The notes beneath the pieces are model-generated. The model had not been told where the DNA came from, searched no databases, and worked only from the letters and a program-made list of their open reading frames with translations. 64,000 nucleotides of DNA from Hymenopus coronatus (lineage: Eukaryota; Arthropoda; Insecta; Mantodea; Hymenopodidae): positions 371,559,132 to 371,623,131 of the forward strand of contig CM060900.1 of assembly GCA_030762935.1 (NCBI GenBank), read 5' to 3'. Positions 1 through 12,358 of this stretch are shown here, one piece after another. How positions within the stretch are numbered: position 1 is the first letter of the stretch; every line of letters begins with the position of its first letter. A program made the translations under genes and the position numbers.

Positions 1-625
1 CTCCCTCCCCCCCCCCCATAAAGTTGTTGCTATAACAAAGACATAGCAAATAGGATACTTATCATTTACATACTATTATGAGTTAATATGGCCTAACATA
101 TAGTTTATATTGTTTTTCATGCTACTACATACACTACCCTTCATTGTTCATATTTTTATTTACTTATGCTTTTATATTCCACATATCCATTTTACCTACA
201 TGTGTTTCCAGCATTACTTGATGGATTTTGTGACCTGATTAATGACATGTTTACCACATCATAAATACAGATGACACAGTAGAGCTTCGAGCCCATTCCA
301 CATTTTCCGAACAATAGAACTAGGGTGACATGGGGCATATGCTAATAAAAATAAACTTGACAAATAGAGGTTCATCACTGAAGATGAATATAGAGAAAAG
401 TGAGAGATGATACACAAATAACAGAAAAGAAAACACTGAAATTGGTCCATTGGCAGGATCTTTAAGTGCTATGTGATGGATTATGTACACTTGCTTGGCT
501 GCTACATTAGTTCAGCATGGCCTAGTTCACCTACTTATTACAAGTGATGCATTATCCTTTTACAGTCCCTCCCTTTCTATGAAGTGGACAGCATATACAT
601 TTATTTATATTAAGCTACTGCATAC
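1..625. other. Intronic sequence, no gene seen
   Basis: AT-rich sequence starting with a short C-rich run. No reading frame with recognisable protein similarity, no exon of the carboxypeptidase gene and no clear repeat structure was seen. Confidence 0.5.
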
Positions 626-1480
626 TTGAATATGATGGGACATTCAGCCCAGGCTCTTAACCCAGCATACCCATCCAACATAGTTACTTCTGCTGGTTCA
701 CAAAAAACAAAAACACTCAAAGACACCAGCACCCTCACTACAAACAAGGACAAAAAATTCACATTTAGGAAGTTCACATACCACCATTTGACTTACAACA
801 AATATAAGAAAACGTCAGGGATCAAAATATTATCCTAGCACCCACAAATTTTCAGTGAAAAATCTCTTAAATTCAAAAGTTAAAGATGAAATCAACAAAA
901 ATTAGAACAGAAGTGTATTAGATAAACTGCTCAGATTGTGAAAAATGTTACATGGGGAAAACAAGTTCAAACCTGGCGGAGGACAATGGATTTTTTCGGG
1001 CGTAAAAATCCTTAGCATGGCTTCCTTCGGAAGGGAATTAGTTAGTCCCATGTCATAGATTTACAGTACATAAAGGAACCTCAAGCCTGATAGAGAGGCC
1101 TCCGAGCAAAATTAAATGCTCTTTCACGTCTAGTATAGAATGGGACGCTAAGAACATCAGTTAAAGAGCGTCCATAAATAAAATGCCATTTCATTTAGAG
1201 AAAACAAAAAGAAATTTGGCAACTAGCAACAAGAAATATCTGAGAAACATAAAATTAAAACAGGAAGACAAATCAGCAGTGGCATGGCATTTTTAGAGAG
1301 AATATCATGATATAGAAAAGACCCCAATTTTATTAAGAGGCACAAGAAACAGTCAGGAGTTGGAAACCTGGGAGAATATCCACTTCTAGCAGAACCAGGA
1401 ACAATTCATGCATTTTGATATCCCATCTGGAGACATTCCTTGTCTAGGAGTTCCCAAATCCATTACTAGAAGCATCCATT
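626..1480 (+). mobile_element. Penelope-like element fragment A (linker and GIY-YIG region)
   Basis: Degraded C-terminal part of a Penelope-like retroelement. Translation from about 713 gives a linker (FRKFTYHHLTYNKYKK) that matches the linker before the GIY-YIG domain in the copies at 35.5-36.3 kb and 48.4 kb. From about 904 the endonuclease follows (CSDCEKCYMGKTSSNL, matching CQDCNMKYIGKTIRNL of the 35.5 kb copy). It resumes at 1192 with HLEKTKRNLATSN, SAVAWHF and ELETWENIHF, and tails off near 1480 (MHFDIPSGDIPCL). Stops and frame changes are present, and a block of about 210 bp splits the endonuclease between 978 and 1188. The reverse transcriptase part is missing. In this family the protein carries RT plus GIY-YIG nuclease. 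The assignment rests on similarity between copies within this window. Confidence 0.7.
978..1188. mobile_element. Insertion in the PLE endonuclease, SINE-like or LINE-tail-like
   Basis: About 210 bp of less AT-rich sequence interrupts the PLE reading frame between the conserved YMGKTSSNL and HLEKTKRNL segments. It includes a small palindrome (ccttcggaagg, near 1023) and ends in an ATAAATAAA tail, as expected for a SINE or a truncated LINE end. No target-site duplication was resolved and no tRNA box is evident, so the class is unknown. Confidence 0.4.
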
Positions 1481-2714
1481 GCAACATCAGAAAATCATGG
1501 CACTGGCAGTCAAAAAGTTGACAATAGAAGCAACAGTACTTCCAGAACATGTTCCTTAATAATAAAACAAGGTAAGTGATGGAAACATGTTACAATCAAC
1601 TCAAATTAATATAAAAAATAATTACTTCTACTAACATTTTATAATTCTCTATAGCTATCGAAGGGCATTAATAGCCAACAAGAATTATGTTAACTCTCAG
1701 ATTCCCTTAGTACAGAACAGTTCCACACAGCATATACAGAAAATGACTGTCTTCAGGACTACTGAAAGAAGATTTTCCCAGCCACAAAATTTAACCTTAA
1801 GGAAGACTTAATTCATAAAATATAGTGTCAAAGATAACTTCTCTCCCTGGTATGCATTGAGTGCATTCTATCATGTGATACAAAATGAGTTTAAACATTT
1901 AACTATTCCTCATCCTGGCTTTCAATTTGGTTCCCAAAAATTAATTTCTGTTTCATAAACAACATGAGATGTAGACAATTTTTCAGTTAAGTATAAAACA
2001 CCATCAGTACATGTACGGATATTTACCATGCTCCATTTAGAAGTGAGGTTAGTGTTTACTCTAAGCTGGGGATGTGGCAAATGAATAACCCAATCAGTTT
2101 TAATAGTTTAATCTGTGCAATGATGAGAGTAACCAATGTCAACATGATTAGGAAAAGATTAACTACTACTCTTTGTGATTTTGAAGCTTTTCTTGTAGGA
2201 ACCTACTGGTATTCTTACAACATATTGACATTCTGCGTGGCATGAACCTAATGTCAGATGTATCTTCCCTATTTTGATTTGGAAAAGTTAAAATTTAACG
2301 GTAATAGATTGGCCAATTAAGCTGATGGGGCCTGTGTCTTAATGCTGAAGATTTACTTAAAACTTAAACTTTCAACTTTCACTATTTTTGCTGTTTATTG
2401 CACATATATGCATGTGACTATTTCTCATACACCAATTCACCTGTGACATTAAATCCTAAGGTATGCATCACATTTGTATGAGTTAGTTATTTGAAATCCA
2501 AATATATAAAGTGTATTTTTACACAATTTCTGTTAATACACTTCCAATGTCATTACAGGGAGTCAGACCTGCTTTCACACAGAATAGCTTGTCTATTTTT
2601 GTCATGTTTTGCTTGTCTTTTGGTGGTTTAAGCTGGCCAATTTATGTCATGCATACAAAACTATAACTGGTATACATGTCATTCATAGGAATTAAAGAGA
2701 AATTAGTATATTGT
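1481..2714. other. Intronic sequence, nothing recognised
   Basis: AT-rich sequence without a long reading frame, splice-consistent exon or repeat arms that I could recognise. Confidence 0.45.
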
Positions 2715-3036
2715 TTTCCAATGCTCCCCATTCGGTCACTGACCTACAAGGGTTACCTAATTCCACTAAGCTACGATGGACCCACTTAGGGGAAGTGCCT
2801 AAAAGGTGGAGTCCATTTTCTCAGTTGGTAGGATGAAGATGAGGTGATGAGGATGGCAGTAGATGGGAAAGGACCTATGGACTCTTAACCATGTTGGGCT
2901 TTGGGGATATTCCAGTTGAGCTAGCCAGAAGTGACACTTGGATAGGGCAACTTAAAGTCGCAACCCCAGAGCCAGGAATCAAATCACAACCACAAGAGCC
3001 ATGAAGAAAACTATTGAGCCACCCTGGTGCCCCAGA
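2715..3036 (-). mobile_element. Probable tRNA-derived SINE (diverged)
   Basis: Read on the minus strand it begins with a tRNA-like head: a box-A-like GGTGGCTCAATAG and a box-B-like GTGATTTGATTCCTGG. About 230 bp of less AT-rich unrelated body follow. The stretch stands out in composition from its flanks. No poly-A tail or target duplication was resolved, so the ends are approximate. Confidence 0.45.
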
Positions 3037-4583
3037 AATTGAGAAATTAATACAAATAATAATTTCATTTTAGACACAATAGGAGGGAATGCGGAATGTA
3101 TATTCACTTTGCCCTTTGCATTTTAGACACATTCTGAAAACTACTTAGGATTTAGGGAAACTGTAGGAACCATGAATAAAGTGCCCCTAAGCAATTTTAG
3201 ACAGATATTGTACTATGATTGTCAACACTAGGGAAATAGCCAGAAACTAGAGAATATACACTTAGCATATAATTTCAAGCCCTGCAACAAACATTTTAAA
3301 ACATTTTATAACATTTTTCTGCACATCTACACATACACATATTCATTATCATAATTACCTTAAGTACATGTTCCTTTCTGTGAAGTTACACGAAGGAAAG
3401 TGGAAATTCTGAGAATTGAGAGAAATTATTTTTGGTAGTAGCATGCACTCAATTTTTTCTTCTGTGTTTGGAAAATAATTGCCATACATGAAAATACCTG
3501 AAAAATAAAATACGTTTAAAAACTAGCAGTCAGGAAAGAATAAAAAAGCTTAAGCATGGTATTATCATTGTTAATCACCTATCAACTTCTGAAAGTACAT
3601 TCTTGATATATTTACACCCTTTGAAGATAATATCGATGGTGTGGATACATCCCTGATGAATAGCCCAGTAAAATTAATGTTTTTATTCCTGCATTTCTTT
3701 CTTCAAATTTTAAATGTGTAATTGTGTCAATACTGGCTTGTTTTATTAAGCTACTTTAAACATAGACTGATGCTGCATTAACCAACATGTCCTTAAATTT
3801 TAAGCGTTATTGAAAATTGCTTCATCAAGACTGCTTTCATTAATTACAAAAACATTTGTTAATTTAGTAGATATCTAATTTTCTACACAATGACTCAAAA
3901 CTAAAATTTTATTGGCTACTGATTATGTATACTCAAGGGCTGCAGAACTGATAAGCTATAAGGGAGCACACGAGAGAAATTTTTCAGCAACAGCAAAAGC
4001 AGTGTTTCCCAAGTACATTAACAAAACAGAAAACCAGGATCACCTATGGGAATGTGAGCTCAATCAAAATGACAATACACCAAGATAATCACTAACGTTG
4101 TACACATCTTAAATTATGTACACTTTCAACTTCATTACTTTACTGTACAGAATGGAAAGGTTAAGGATGTGCACCTTTAGATTTGTAAGAGAACTTATAA
4201 AAAGGAACCAAAGGAAACATTTGGTCTCTCTCCAAGCAAAATCCTTTATCCAAAATTAGGTAATCTGCAATGCAGGACTTGACAGAGCTGTATCATTGAA
4301 TCCACATACTGAGCATGAGGTAGCAGTATTCTGACAAAACATATAGAGCAAAGTCAAGTCTTATGTCCCTGTCCCTCATACACAGTTTTACTCAATGAAT
4401 GAAGGCTATTGGGAAAGTACATGTAGTTATGGCAATCTTTACTACTATCACACTTTAAAGAAGGATGACAGTAATGAACAATGACATTCTTACACGCATT
4501 TTTCCGATATATTTTAAGCAATTTGTTGTCTTATATTTACTATTCCATAATCAGTCTACTGAAATGGTTTGTGTATACAATTG
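3037..4583. other. Intronic sequence, nothing recognised
   Basis: AT-rich, no coding signal, no exon of the host gene and no structured repeat noticed. Confidence 0.45.
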
Positions 4584-4585
4584 TA

Positions 4586-5846
4586 CAAGGGTTGAATGAA
4601 AAGTAATGCCTCCACTTTCGTAACTCAACAGATGGCAGCATTGGTATGCGGCAGGTACTGGCTTGTTCCGTAGCCTCTTCTCTACAGCTCCAGTTGGCAG
4701 GAAGCCTTAGCATTGAATAGTTGTGTTGTTACAATGTGAAGTATGGAACCCTGCGCAGACAGTCAGTCAATGCAACGTGCAGTCATTGAATTCTTGACAG
4801 CAGAAGGATATTACTTGAGCATCGTTTGGCGAGCAAGTTAAAAGATTTTGAGGTGGGAACATCTGACTTGCGTGATAAACAAAGAGTTGGACGTCCTGTG
4901 ACAGAAAACACTGAGTTTCACAAGCAAATGTTGACAGATTGATTCAGGACCATCATTGTATCACTCAGAGAGAAATTACAAGCACAACCGGCATTTCACA
5001 AGAATGTGTGGGTCATAGTATTGCTTTGCTTGGCTATCTGAAGATCTGCGCACGATGAGTAACCCAGATGCTGACTCCTGAAATGAAAGCACACAGACTT
5101 GAAATTTGCCAGGAACTCCTCTTGCATTACGAGAATGATGGTGATGCCTTTCTCCATTTAATTGTGACAGATGAAACATGGGTACACCATTACGACCTGG
5201 AGACAAAACGTCAGTCTATGGAATATCGACACAAAGATTCACCCCAGAAAAAGAAATTACAGATGCACCACTCAGCTGGAAAAATCATGGCCACAGAGTT
5301 CTGAGATGCAGATGATTCATGTTGATTTCCTTGATCATGGAACAATAAATTCAGAGCGTTACATCACAACGCTGTGAACTCTGAAACAATGACTAACAAG
5401 GGTCCGAAAGGAAAAGGGAAATGTTTTCCTGCAGCATGACAATGCCAAACCACACACTTCACGTGCCACCACAGCAGAACTTCAGAGACTAAATCTCACC
5501 ACCGTACGGCATCCTCCATACAGTCCAGATTTAGCACAGTCTAAATTCCATCTGTTCCCGATAATGAAAGACGATATGCAGGGACATCATTATGCTTCTG
5601 ATGAAGACATTGAGACAACTGAGAGACTGTGGTTGCGGAAACAGAGTGTCGACTTCTGTGACAGCTTCAGAAAAATTGTTCATCGTTGGCAGAAATGTAT
5701 CCAATTGGCTGGTGATTGTGTGGAAAAGTGAATATTGGTAATTAAAGACCATATTCTAAGGATTATTTCTGCGTTTGATTTATTAAAATATTCCCATCCA
5801 AACCCAATTAACGAAGGTGGAGGCATTACTTTACATTCAACCCTCA
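4586..5846 (+). mobile_element. mariner transposon with TIRs and TA target sites
   Basis: A 1261-bp mariner element. Both ends carry the same inverted repeat of about 34 bp; the outer parts read AGGGTTGAATGAAAAGTAAT at the left and, reverse-complemented, AGGGTTGAATGTAAAGTAAT at the right. TA dinucleotides at 4584-4585 and 5847-5848 are the expected target duplication. The length is right for an element with a transposase of about 345 codons, so it is full length in structure but dead in coding capacity. Confidence 0.92.
4743..5731 (+). pseudogene. mariner transposase, inactivated
   Basis: Cut-and-paste transposase of the mariner DD34D family. The start is taken at the ATG opening MEPCADSQSMQRAVIEF, the usual N-terminal helix-turn-helix region. 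The frame then breaks repeatedly: a deletion follows the first helix, and there are stops near 4940 and 5040. The catalytic core is still readable: VTDETW (first Asp), LQHDNAKPHT (second Asp), then YSPDLAQSKFHLF. In this family the residue 34 positions after the second Asp is the third Asp, within SDFH; here it is Lys (SKFH). It ends CVEK-stop at 5729-5731. Stops, frameshifts and loss of the third catalytic residue make it non-functional. Confidence 0.9.
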
Positions 5847-5848
5847 TA

Positions 5849-6354
5849 TTTTGCAAAGGATTAGTATTTAAAAAAAATTTTGAGAAGTGCTATGTAAATT
5901 GTATGATAACGTAAAAATGTTCAAGTTTGAAATGAATTTTAAAATGTCACAAAATTAAGCTTCTGGCTAATCAACTACTAGTCTTTCTTGAAAGTGTAAT
6001 TGTTCTCTGAAATGTTTAACATTCTCAGGCTATACATGCTTTTGAATTGTCAACAGTACATAACACCTATCTATAAGCAGTTGATATACTAAACCATAGG
6101 CAAAGAAAAATAATATTGGTTCATAAGAAATTAATATAGCTTGTCAATTTTATTAAAAGTACTCAATTTTTCATTAGTCCAGAATTTATTTCATCTGCTA
6201 TACAATCCATTCTCCTGATCTTGACAAGATTCTGTAGGACGTCTCTCTTGGTGTGAGAGATTATTTAATTACAAGTTGAAGTTAGTAACAGTAAAGCTTA
6301 TAATAATTTAGGAATTACTTTTAAATCAAATTTTTTTGCACTACTTCACTTAAC
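5849..6354. other. Intronic spacer
   Basis: AT-rich spacer between the mariner and the PLE inverted repeat. Nothing recognised. Confidence 0.45.
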
Positions 6355-6358
6355 ACTT

Positions 6359-6435
6359 TTAATACTTGGACATATTTCATGAGCTATCACTTCCGTCCTC
6401 AGCTGAAGGTTAACTGGTATTGGTAGCATCCATAG
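6359..6435. repeat. Inverted terminal arm of PLE E (left)
   Basis: Matches the reverse complement of 8469-8545 at roughly 80 percent, including the block CTATCACTTCCGTCCTCAGC. On the minus strand it contains CTGAGGA, a sequence that recurs in other PLE ends in this window. Confidence 0.75.
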
Positions 6436-7012
6436 GACTGGACTGAATCTATCCAATGGTAGGATTTCAAAATTCATAATTTTGTGCCTTTATCTGGTGA
6501 TGCAGATTTTCTCCCAAGCAGCTAGCTTTAATGGGTGGCTGACATGTTTTGCTGTATTTGCATTTATTTCATGACTGAAGCCCCAAAATGTGTGTCAACT
6601 GCAATTTATCTACTTATTTAAAGTTTATATGGTAAAAGTGTTCACTGGTGCGGTTTTGCAGCACCTTTTTTTTTACCAATACATATTTTTTATCACAATC
6701 TTGACTTTGTATATTCCAAATTTGCAACTTTATGGTAATTGGTCTTTTGGTGGTACTTTTAAGGGGTTCTTTTGGATTGTGATTGTTCTGAGGGGCTAGA
6801 GTGTTGTGTTTTTGACAATGTTTTGGAAATTGTTATGTATCGATGGGTGGTAGGTAATTTTCTGAGTTTCTTCTTCAGAGCTTCCACAGTAGTGGAATTA
6901 TTTATTTTTGTTTTTCATACTTACTGACCTTTTTATTAATTAATGGTATGTTGTTATACAGTGAATCAGCCAGTTGAAAATTATGTGCTGATGAGGTATA
7001 GGATGGTAGCCT

Positions 7013-7016
<4 letters not shown>

Positions 7017-7094
<78 letters not shown>
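7017..7094. repeat. (GATT)n microsatellite followed by 52-T tract
   Basis: Several GATT units run directly into an uninterrupted T tract (7043-7094). Length is likely polymorphic and may be an assembly-sensitive spot. On the minus strand it is an A tract lying between the RT end and the endonuclease end of the PLE, so it could mark a later insertion tail. Confidence 0.95.
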
Positions 7095-7097
<3 letters not shown>

Positions 7098-8468
7098 TTA
7101 ACAGTGTGACTTGGATTGGATTTCTGACATTGCTAGAAGAGAGTCAGTTGTGTCTTTTGATGTTTATATAGAAATGGGAAGCAAGCCTCCTCTTCCATTT
7201 CCAGGGTGAAGTTTATATTTGGGTTCTGTGCAGTTAAAGCATATTGGGCTAGTTTCTTGGGTACTATTGAAAACAATGTCATCTATACAATGGTACCAGT
7301 TTTTAAAATAGTTGGAAAAGATTTTGTAATGTGCATTTCCCATGGCTAAACCAGAGTTTTGTTAGTAGACCTTCCCATTGAAGCCAAAAAGAAATCTAAC
7401 TGAATAATTCTGTTAGTTGTGTACATTATTTTCTCTTTGTTCTGGAGGAACTTTGATTGAGTGTAGCCAAGTGTAGAAGTGGGAGGAGGAGTTGTTTGGA
7501 ATGCTCAGAAATAAGGCTGGGACATCCATAGATACTACTTTCACTCCAGCCATCCAATCAAGGTCACACATGATAACCCCCCCCCTCTCTCTCTCTTTTC
7601 TACCAGCCCTCATAGTTTGAGACCAGAATACATTACATTACTACACAATTATGCCACTGCTACTGCAAGAGGAGAATTGAGTTGAGTGACAGTTACAAAT
7701 TGACATTGAGTAGACTGGTAAAAATGAAAATGCTATAATGCAACTGCTGAGTTACTTGTAGTTCCTTCCAAGGGTCTATCATACTGGCTTTTTGATGCTT
7801 GTATTTTCATATTTTTCAAGGGTGTTGCTAAGAGAACAACTTAGATAGTTGGTAAGTGGGTGAGCCAATGTTGTTGACAACCTTAAAATATTCTGATTTG
7901 TGGATTTTGGAAAAACTACATATTCTTGGGAGAATTGGGTTATCCGGCATTATTCTGTGCTATCTTTTTATGAGAGGATATCCCTGCCTTTTAAAGTTGT
8001 GTTTATCAGATCACAGTGCTGCTTGAGGAGGTTCTTCTCTTAACTAATTGTATTCTTTGCTACTTAAAGCTTTTTTGGTGATGAAGGTTTTTCCACATCT
8101 GACTTAATAGTATTTGTGGATTGATGATATCAGTATTGTGGATTGATAGTATTTGTGGATGAATGTGAAGAGATCATCCAATCTCTCCTCGCATTGTGGC
8201 TTAATTATAGTTTTCTGTTTCTGGTAGATCAAAAGTGGTTAATTCAATATCAACTACGTAGTCTTACATATATATTGCTGGAGAAATTAATGCATATTTT
8301 TAATCCTTTCTTCATAAATTCTATTTCTTTTGCCATGAAAATGCAGATGGATATGATTAAAATGTTTTCAGGCTTTTGGGGAGGAGAAGCTTGAAAATTA
8401 TCATGACACTTTTGTGAGATATTCTGCTTCCAATACTGCCATTGTGACACCTACTTCTGCATATAGTT

Positions 8469-8545
8469 CTGTGGATGCTACCAACAACAGTGGACCTTCA
8501 GCTGAGGATGGAAGTGATAGCTCTAAAAGCATGTCTAAGTATTAA
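8469..8545. repeat. Inverted terminal arm of PLE E (right)
   Basis: Partner of 6359-6435. On the plus strand it contains CTGAGGATGGAAGTGATAGC, the degenerate form of a motif of core, stem and A-rich core that recurs near other PLE ends. Confidence 0.75.
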
Positions 8546-8900
8546 GGGGTAAGTGAGGGTGTGTGACAAAATTTGACCCAAAAATCACAACCAACACCAT
8601 CACTAGCTTCAGTTTGAAATGAATGAATTTGGCCTGCAATTCAACAAAATATGAAACTCAGGGCCATGATAGAATACATGGTAAGATAAGATTCAAGCTG
8701 GAAAACTTATAGGTAAGTAACACATAAGAACATGTCAAGAACTATAGTGTCAATGGAATTAATAGAAGATATCAAAATGCTTCAGAAACTAGCACAAAAC
8801 AAGAGGAGGTTTTTACAGTTATGTGTTTCTTAGACAGAAGCCTAAAGAACAGAATAATCCCAAATTTTGTACAGAAGGACTGTAAAATACAATAATAGTA

Positions 8901-9232
8901 GAAAAAAAATCAGCAGACAGAGCTATGATTAAAACAGAAAAGTGTTCAAGCTCAAAATTTGGCACTGAATGGGAATATCACTTGCATGTACTTGCTATTA
9001 GCTTCACGCTACTAAATTCTTTAATTTGAAATTAATAAATTTGGCTTACAAGTCAACAAGAAATGAAGCTTTATAGTGAAGAACTAAAAATAATTTATTT
9101 TCTAAGTTTTGCCAGATGCAAAGATTCAGAATTTAGAAAGTTTAAAGTGCAACTTGTATATTATAAATTCCATATTTACTAAGTGACAATGTTTTCTATT
9201 TTAATCATAGCTCTGTCTGCTGATATTTTTTC
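8901..9232. repeat. Inverted repeat with 26-bp perfect core arms
   Basis: Arms 8901-8944 and 9191-9232 are reverse complements. The core of 26 bp (8909-8934 against 9199-9224) is perfect and the loop is about 250 bp. No transposase is encoded. Direct similarity of the sequence just outside the left arm (about 8605-8665) to the sequence inside the loop (about 9020-9080) suggests a composite repeat or MITE-like element. Confidence 0.8.
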
Positions 9233-11919
9233 ACTTTAAAATTTATTTTTAACTGATACTGGAGTACTTTCAACATTTAAATTTCTATATTCCTGTTTAA
9301 TTTTTGTTTGTCCATGGAATAAATACAGACCAAGGATGCGACTATGTTTATGTAGAAGGGACACAGAGATTTCCTTTTTAACATGCTTAAGGTTTCTTTT
9401 AACAACTGATGTCTACGTAAAATAAATTGTAACAGTTGGCTTTAGTGAAGCACAAATGACCTCTGGGTCCATTGAACTATGAGTGAGCAAATAGAAAGAC
9501 AATGTTAAACCTGTATTTCTATTGCAATTATGTTGAACTCCACACACTGTTAACATTCTAAAAGAAACAGCAGCCTTATCTGGTCTTTCTCTTCTTCCCA
9601 TACTTTTTCTGAAATGTTAATAAAAATGTATACAGAATATTGAATTTATGCATGTACTGCTTAAAGCATAAGCATGTGTATAAATTATTTAGTCACCTTT
9701 ATAAATAACTTAGGCAATATGCATCATTCTAGTCAATCAGAAATCCATTATAAATTTCACAGGGTTCTCAGAAAGATCTTTCTTACACTCACTGTACAGA
9801 AGGATATAATAAAAGAATTTTATGTCCAATTGCTACCTTGAAATAATCAAAATCACAAATTTCTATTACTGATCTGGTATTTGATTTATCACAGTTTATA
9901 TGACTAATTTCTACCATAAAGTTGTATGATAAAATCACCTATGTATGAGACTCATTTTGTCAAATAACTGTACTGTCTACACTTTGTTAAAATTTGAAAT
10001 CTTTGTAGGACAAAACATACTTTCAGAATTAGCTAACATATGAGCGAGTTTCCACTAATGTTTTAAAACCACTGGTGTCTAATACAATACTTTCTTTATG
10101 AAACTGATTCCTTGTCACTGACAGTTTCATTACAAATGTTTTTAAGAATTCATTGTTAGGATTTACACATGAAATACTGAAGTTGTTTGGTATGAAATGC
10201 TTTTGAGTTACTGCACTTGATTTACAGGCTTTCACATATCTACAAAAATGTTAAGTTCCCTGTATTTAAATTTCACTAGGACCACTGAAAAAGATATTTG
10301 CTTTTCCTTGGAGTAGAATTGTTACCAAACACGCTGCTACATTACGCAACATTTACTATTTAGAAAGCAACTCCATTGCAGCTATGCTTGGTGTGGAACA
10401 AAACATACTAATGCCATAAAGTTCAACAATGAGCTTTGTAACTCAAGAACAAGAGTTTACAATGTTTGGTGTAAACACTTATATTTATTTATAAATAAGG
10501 AAGATTTTGTGTATGTTCATTGAAATCTGAGGCATATTTGGACCCCCTCCCCTTGTTAAAAAAAAGTAATTCAGCATTAATTCACATTTATTAGTAATAT
10601 ATGATATTATACAAATTGTTTAAAAATGGATTCCCTTTACATAAACCTCCCCATAATATTTTTATGGCTATGCTACTGATTGAAGTTATAGAGGGAAATA
10701 GGATTTCCTTTACGTCAAGATCTGCTCAAACATATGTAATGGGAAAAAGAGTTTTCAAATGATAGAAGAATTGTTCAAATGAATAAACCATTTACATAGG
10801 TATTTTAATTCTTATTATTATAATTGTGGTTAACAAATATAATACATTTTCAATTATAAAATGCATGTATATATAAATCTCACTATTTTAAATTCTATTT
10901 CATAATTTTTTTATAAATTATAGTCCCCCCCTCCCATGTCATATTTGTGCAGTTTCCTCTCTATCTGCAAACCACTCCCTTGACAGCTCATGCTGCAAAA
11001 TGATCACATTGGACCTTGCAGTGACCCATGCATTCAATTATTGGCTGCTTATTGAAGGTGGTCTGGAGGGCCTGTTAACACATGAAGTATACTGTTCTTA
11101 AGAAGCAAAACCTGTATCTTGCCAAATGCTATGCTAAACTTTATATATAAATATAAACTTATTTATCCAAACTTAAATCAAACAAAACTCAAATCACTGC
11201 CTTTTCTTTATTTTTGTTTTCAATATACAAGGTTAGTACTAGAATATGATTTAAGTGAAGCAGTTGGATGTTCACTGTTCCTCAGTGCAGTGCCTAAGAG
11301 GACAATCCTGCAGTAACTGCCCCTACTGCATTGGAGTGAAATCAGATTTTCTTTGTCAGGTATCTCACCCCACTTTAGTAAGTTACTTTAGCAAACAAAA
11401 TGATAAAAACATCCAATTTGGAGTTCCAGCCAGAACTGTAAAGTATAAATCTTTGGTTGGAAACCTTGTTCTGATATGTTGAGATCTTTGCCATCTTTAG
11501 GAAAACAGTGAGCTAATGGAAATGTAAATCATGCAACAGTAATAATAGTAATTAAAGCGGAACTTAAATATGTATCTCCCCACACTAAAATGAGGTGGAC
11601 AAACATTCTGTAAGAGATCAGTGTTTTGAATTTTTCCGATATGTAGAAAAAACATGACTAGGGCTTCTGAAATTCACCCACAAAATCCTCTTCCTCCATT
11701 GTTTTGAGTAAACAGGATTCTATGCATGCCTAATAGACGTGTTGAAGCCATTTCAATTTATTCAGTTATGGTCAAAAAATGTGAAGGCGTGAAACAAATT
11801 CTGGAATTTTTTGTGCTACTCTTGGTACTGATAATGTAAGTTCAAAAGCTTATTTCTTTCTGTAGTAACCTAACTATAGTAAGCAGAGAAAGTATTGTCT
11901 TCCAACCAGAAGTTTGATT
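9233..11919. other. Intronic sequence, nothing recognised
   Basis: AT-rich, 2.7 kb. Short open frames here show no family motif. A slightly less AT-rich patch lies at about 10930-11090 without identifiable content. No carboxypeptidase exon was found on the minus strand. Confidence 0.45.
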
Positions 11920-11932
11920 TCTTTACAGTGCA

Positions 11933-12322
11933 GTGTCTCCTTCAACATGGCAGCGGAACAGTGCAACTATAAAGCAAAGCTCTGAAACTGAAGAATTATA
12001 CAGCAATAAACTTAAAATAGCAAAGAAAAATAACGAGGAAAATAAAAACCCTCCAAGTGAAGGTACAAATGAAAGCAGCAGTAAAAATCCAATGGAAAAA
12101 GAGAAAATCGCGAAACATACGCAGCAACCAGGTAACAATGAAATGGCGGGAGAGAAACTGAACGACAAGGAAAGCATAGCATCGCTACAGCTTATAATTG
12201 AAATATTAACAAAAGAGCTTAAAGAAGCAAGAATAGAAAACAAACAGCTAAAAGAAGAAAAAGCAGCACTGGAAATAGAGGTAAAAAATGCCAGCACAAA
12301 ATGGAGAACCGCAACTCACTGA
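11933..12322 (+). pseudogene. LINE ORF1 N-terminal part, coiled coil
   Basis: About 129 open codons, rich in Glu, Lys, Asn and Gln. The stretch LIIEILTKELKEARIENKQL and what follows shows heptad-like leucine and isoleucine spacing, so it would form a coiled coil. ORF1 proteins of non-LTR elements commonly multimerise this way and bind RNA. The frame closes at 12320-12322; the esterase domain follows in another frame, implying a frameshift or stop mutations. Confidence 0.65.
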
Positions 12323-12358
12323 AGAAAGACAAACCAAGCTATACCTACAGAATCTTAA

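Larger units (their letters stand above)
6355..8545 (-). mobile_element. Penelope-like element E, near full length, bounded by inverted repeats
   Basis: Decayed Penelope-like retroelement read on the minus strand. In coding order I see: VVNNIGSPTYQLSKLF of the RT fingers (7839-7880); WYHCIDDIVF with the RT catalytic Asp pair (codons at 7278-7286); the strand NPNINFTLEMEEEACFPFL (about 7200-7140); and the end of the GIY-YIG domain, KLAAWEKICITR then MNFEILPLDRF (about 6530-6450). Many stops and frameshifts occur. The element lies between inverted arms of about 75 bp (6359-6435 and 8469-8545), roughly 80 percent alike, resembling the terminal repeats known from this class. A (GATT)n plus 52-T tract lies inside it. 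The class call is secure; the exact ends are not. Confidence 0.8.

Noticed and set aside
11923..12297. Open minus-strand frame rich in Phe, Ser and Leu
   Set aside because: Shadow of the plus-strand LINE ORF1 coiled coil (Lys/Glu codons read in reverse).
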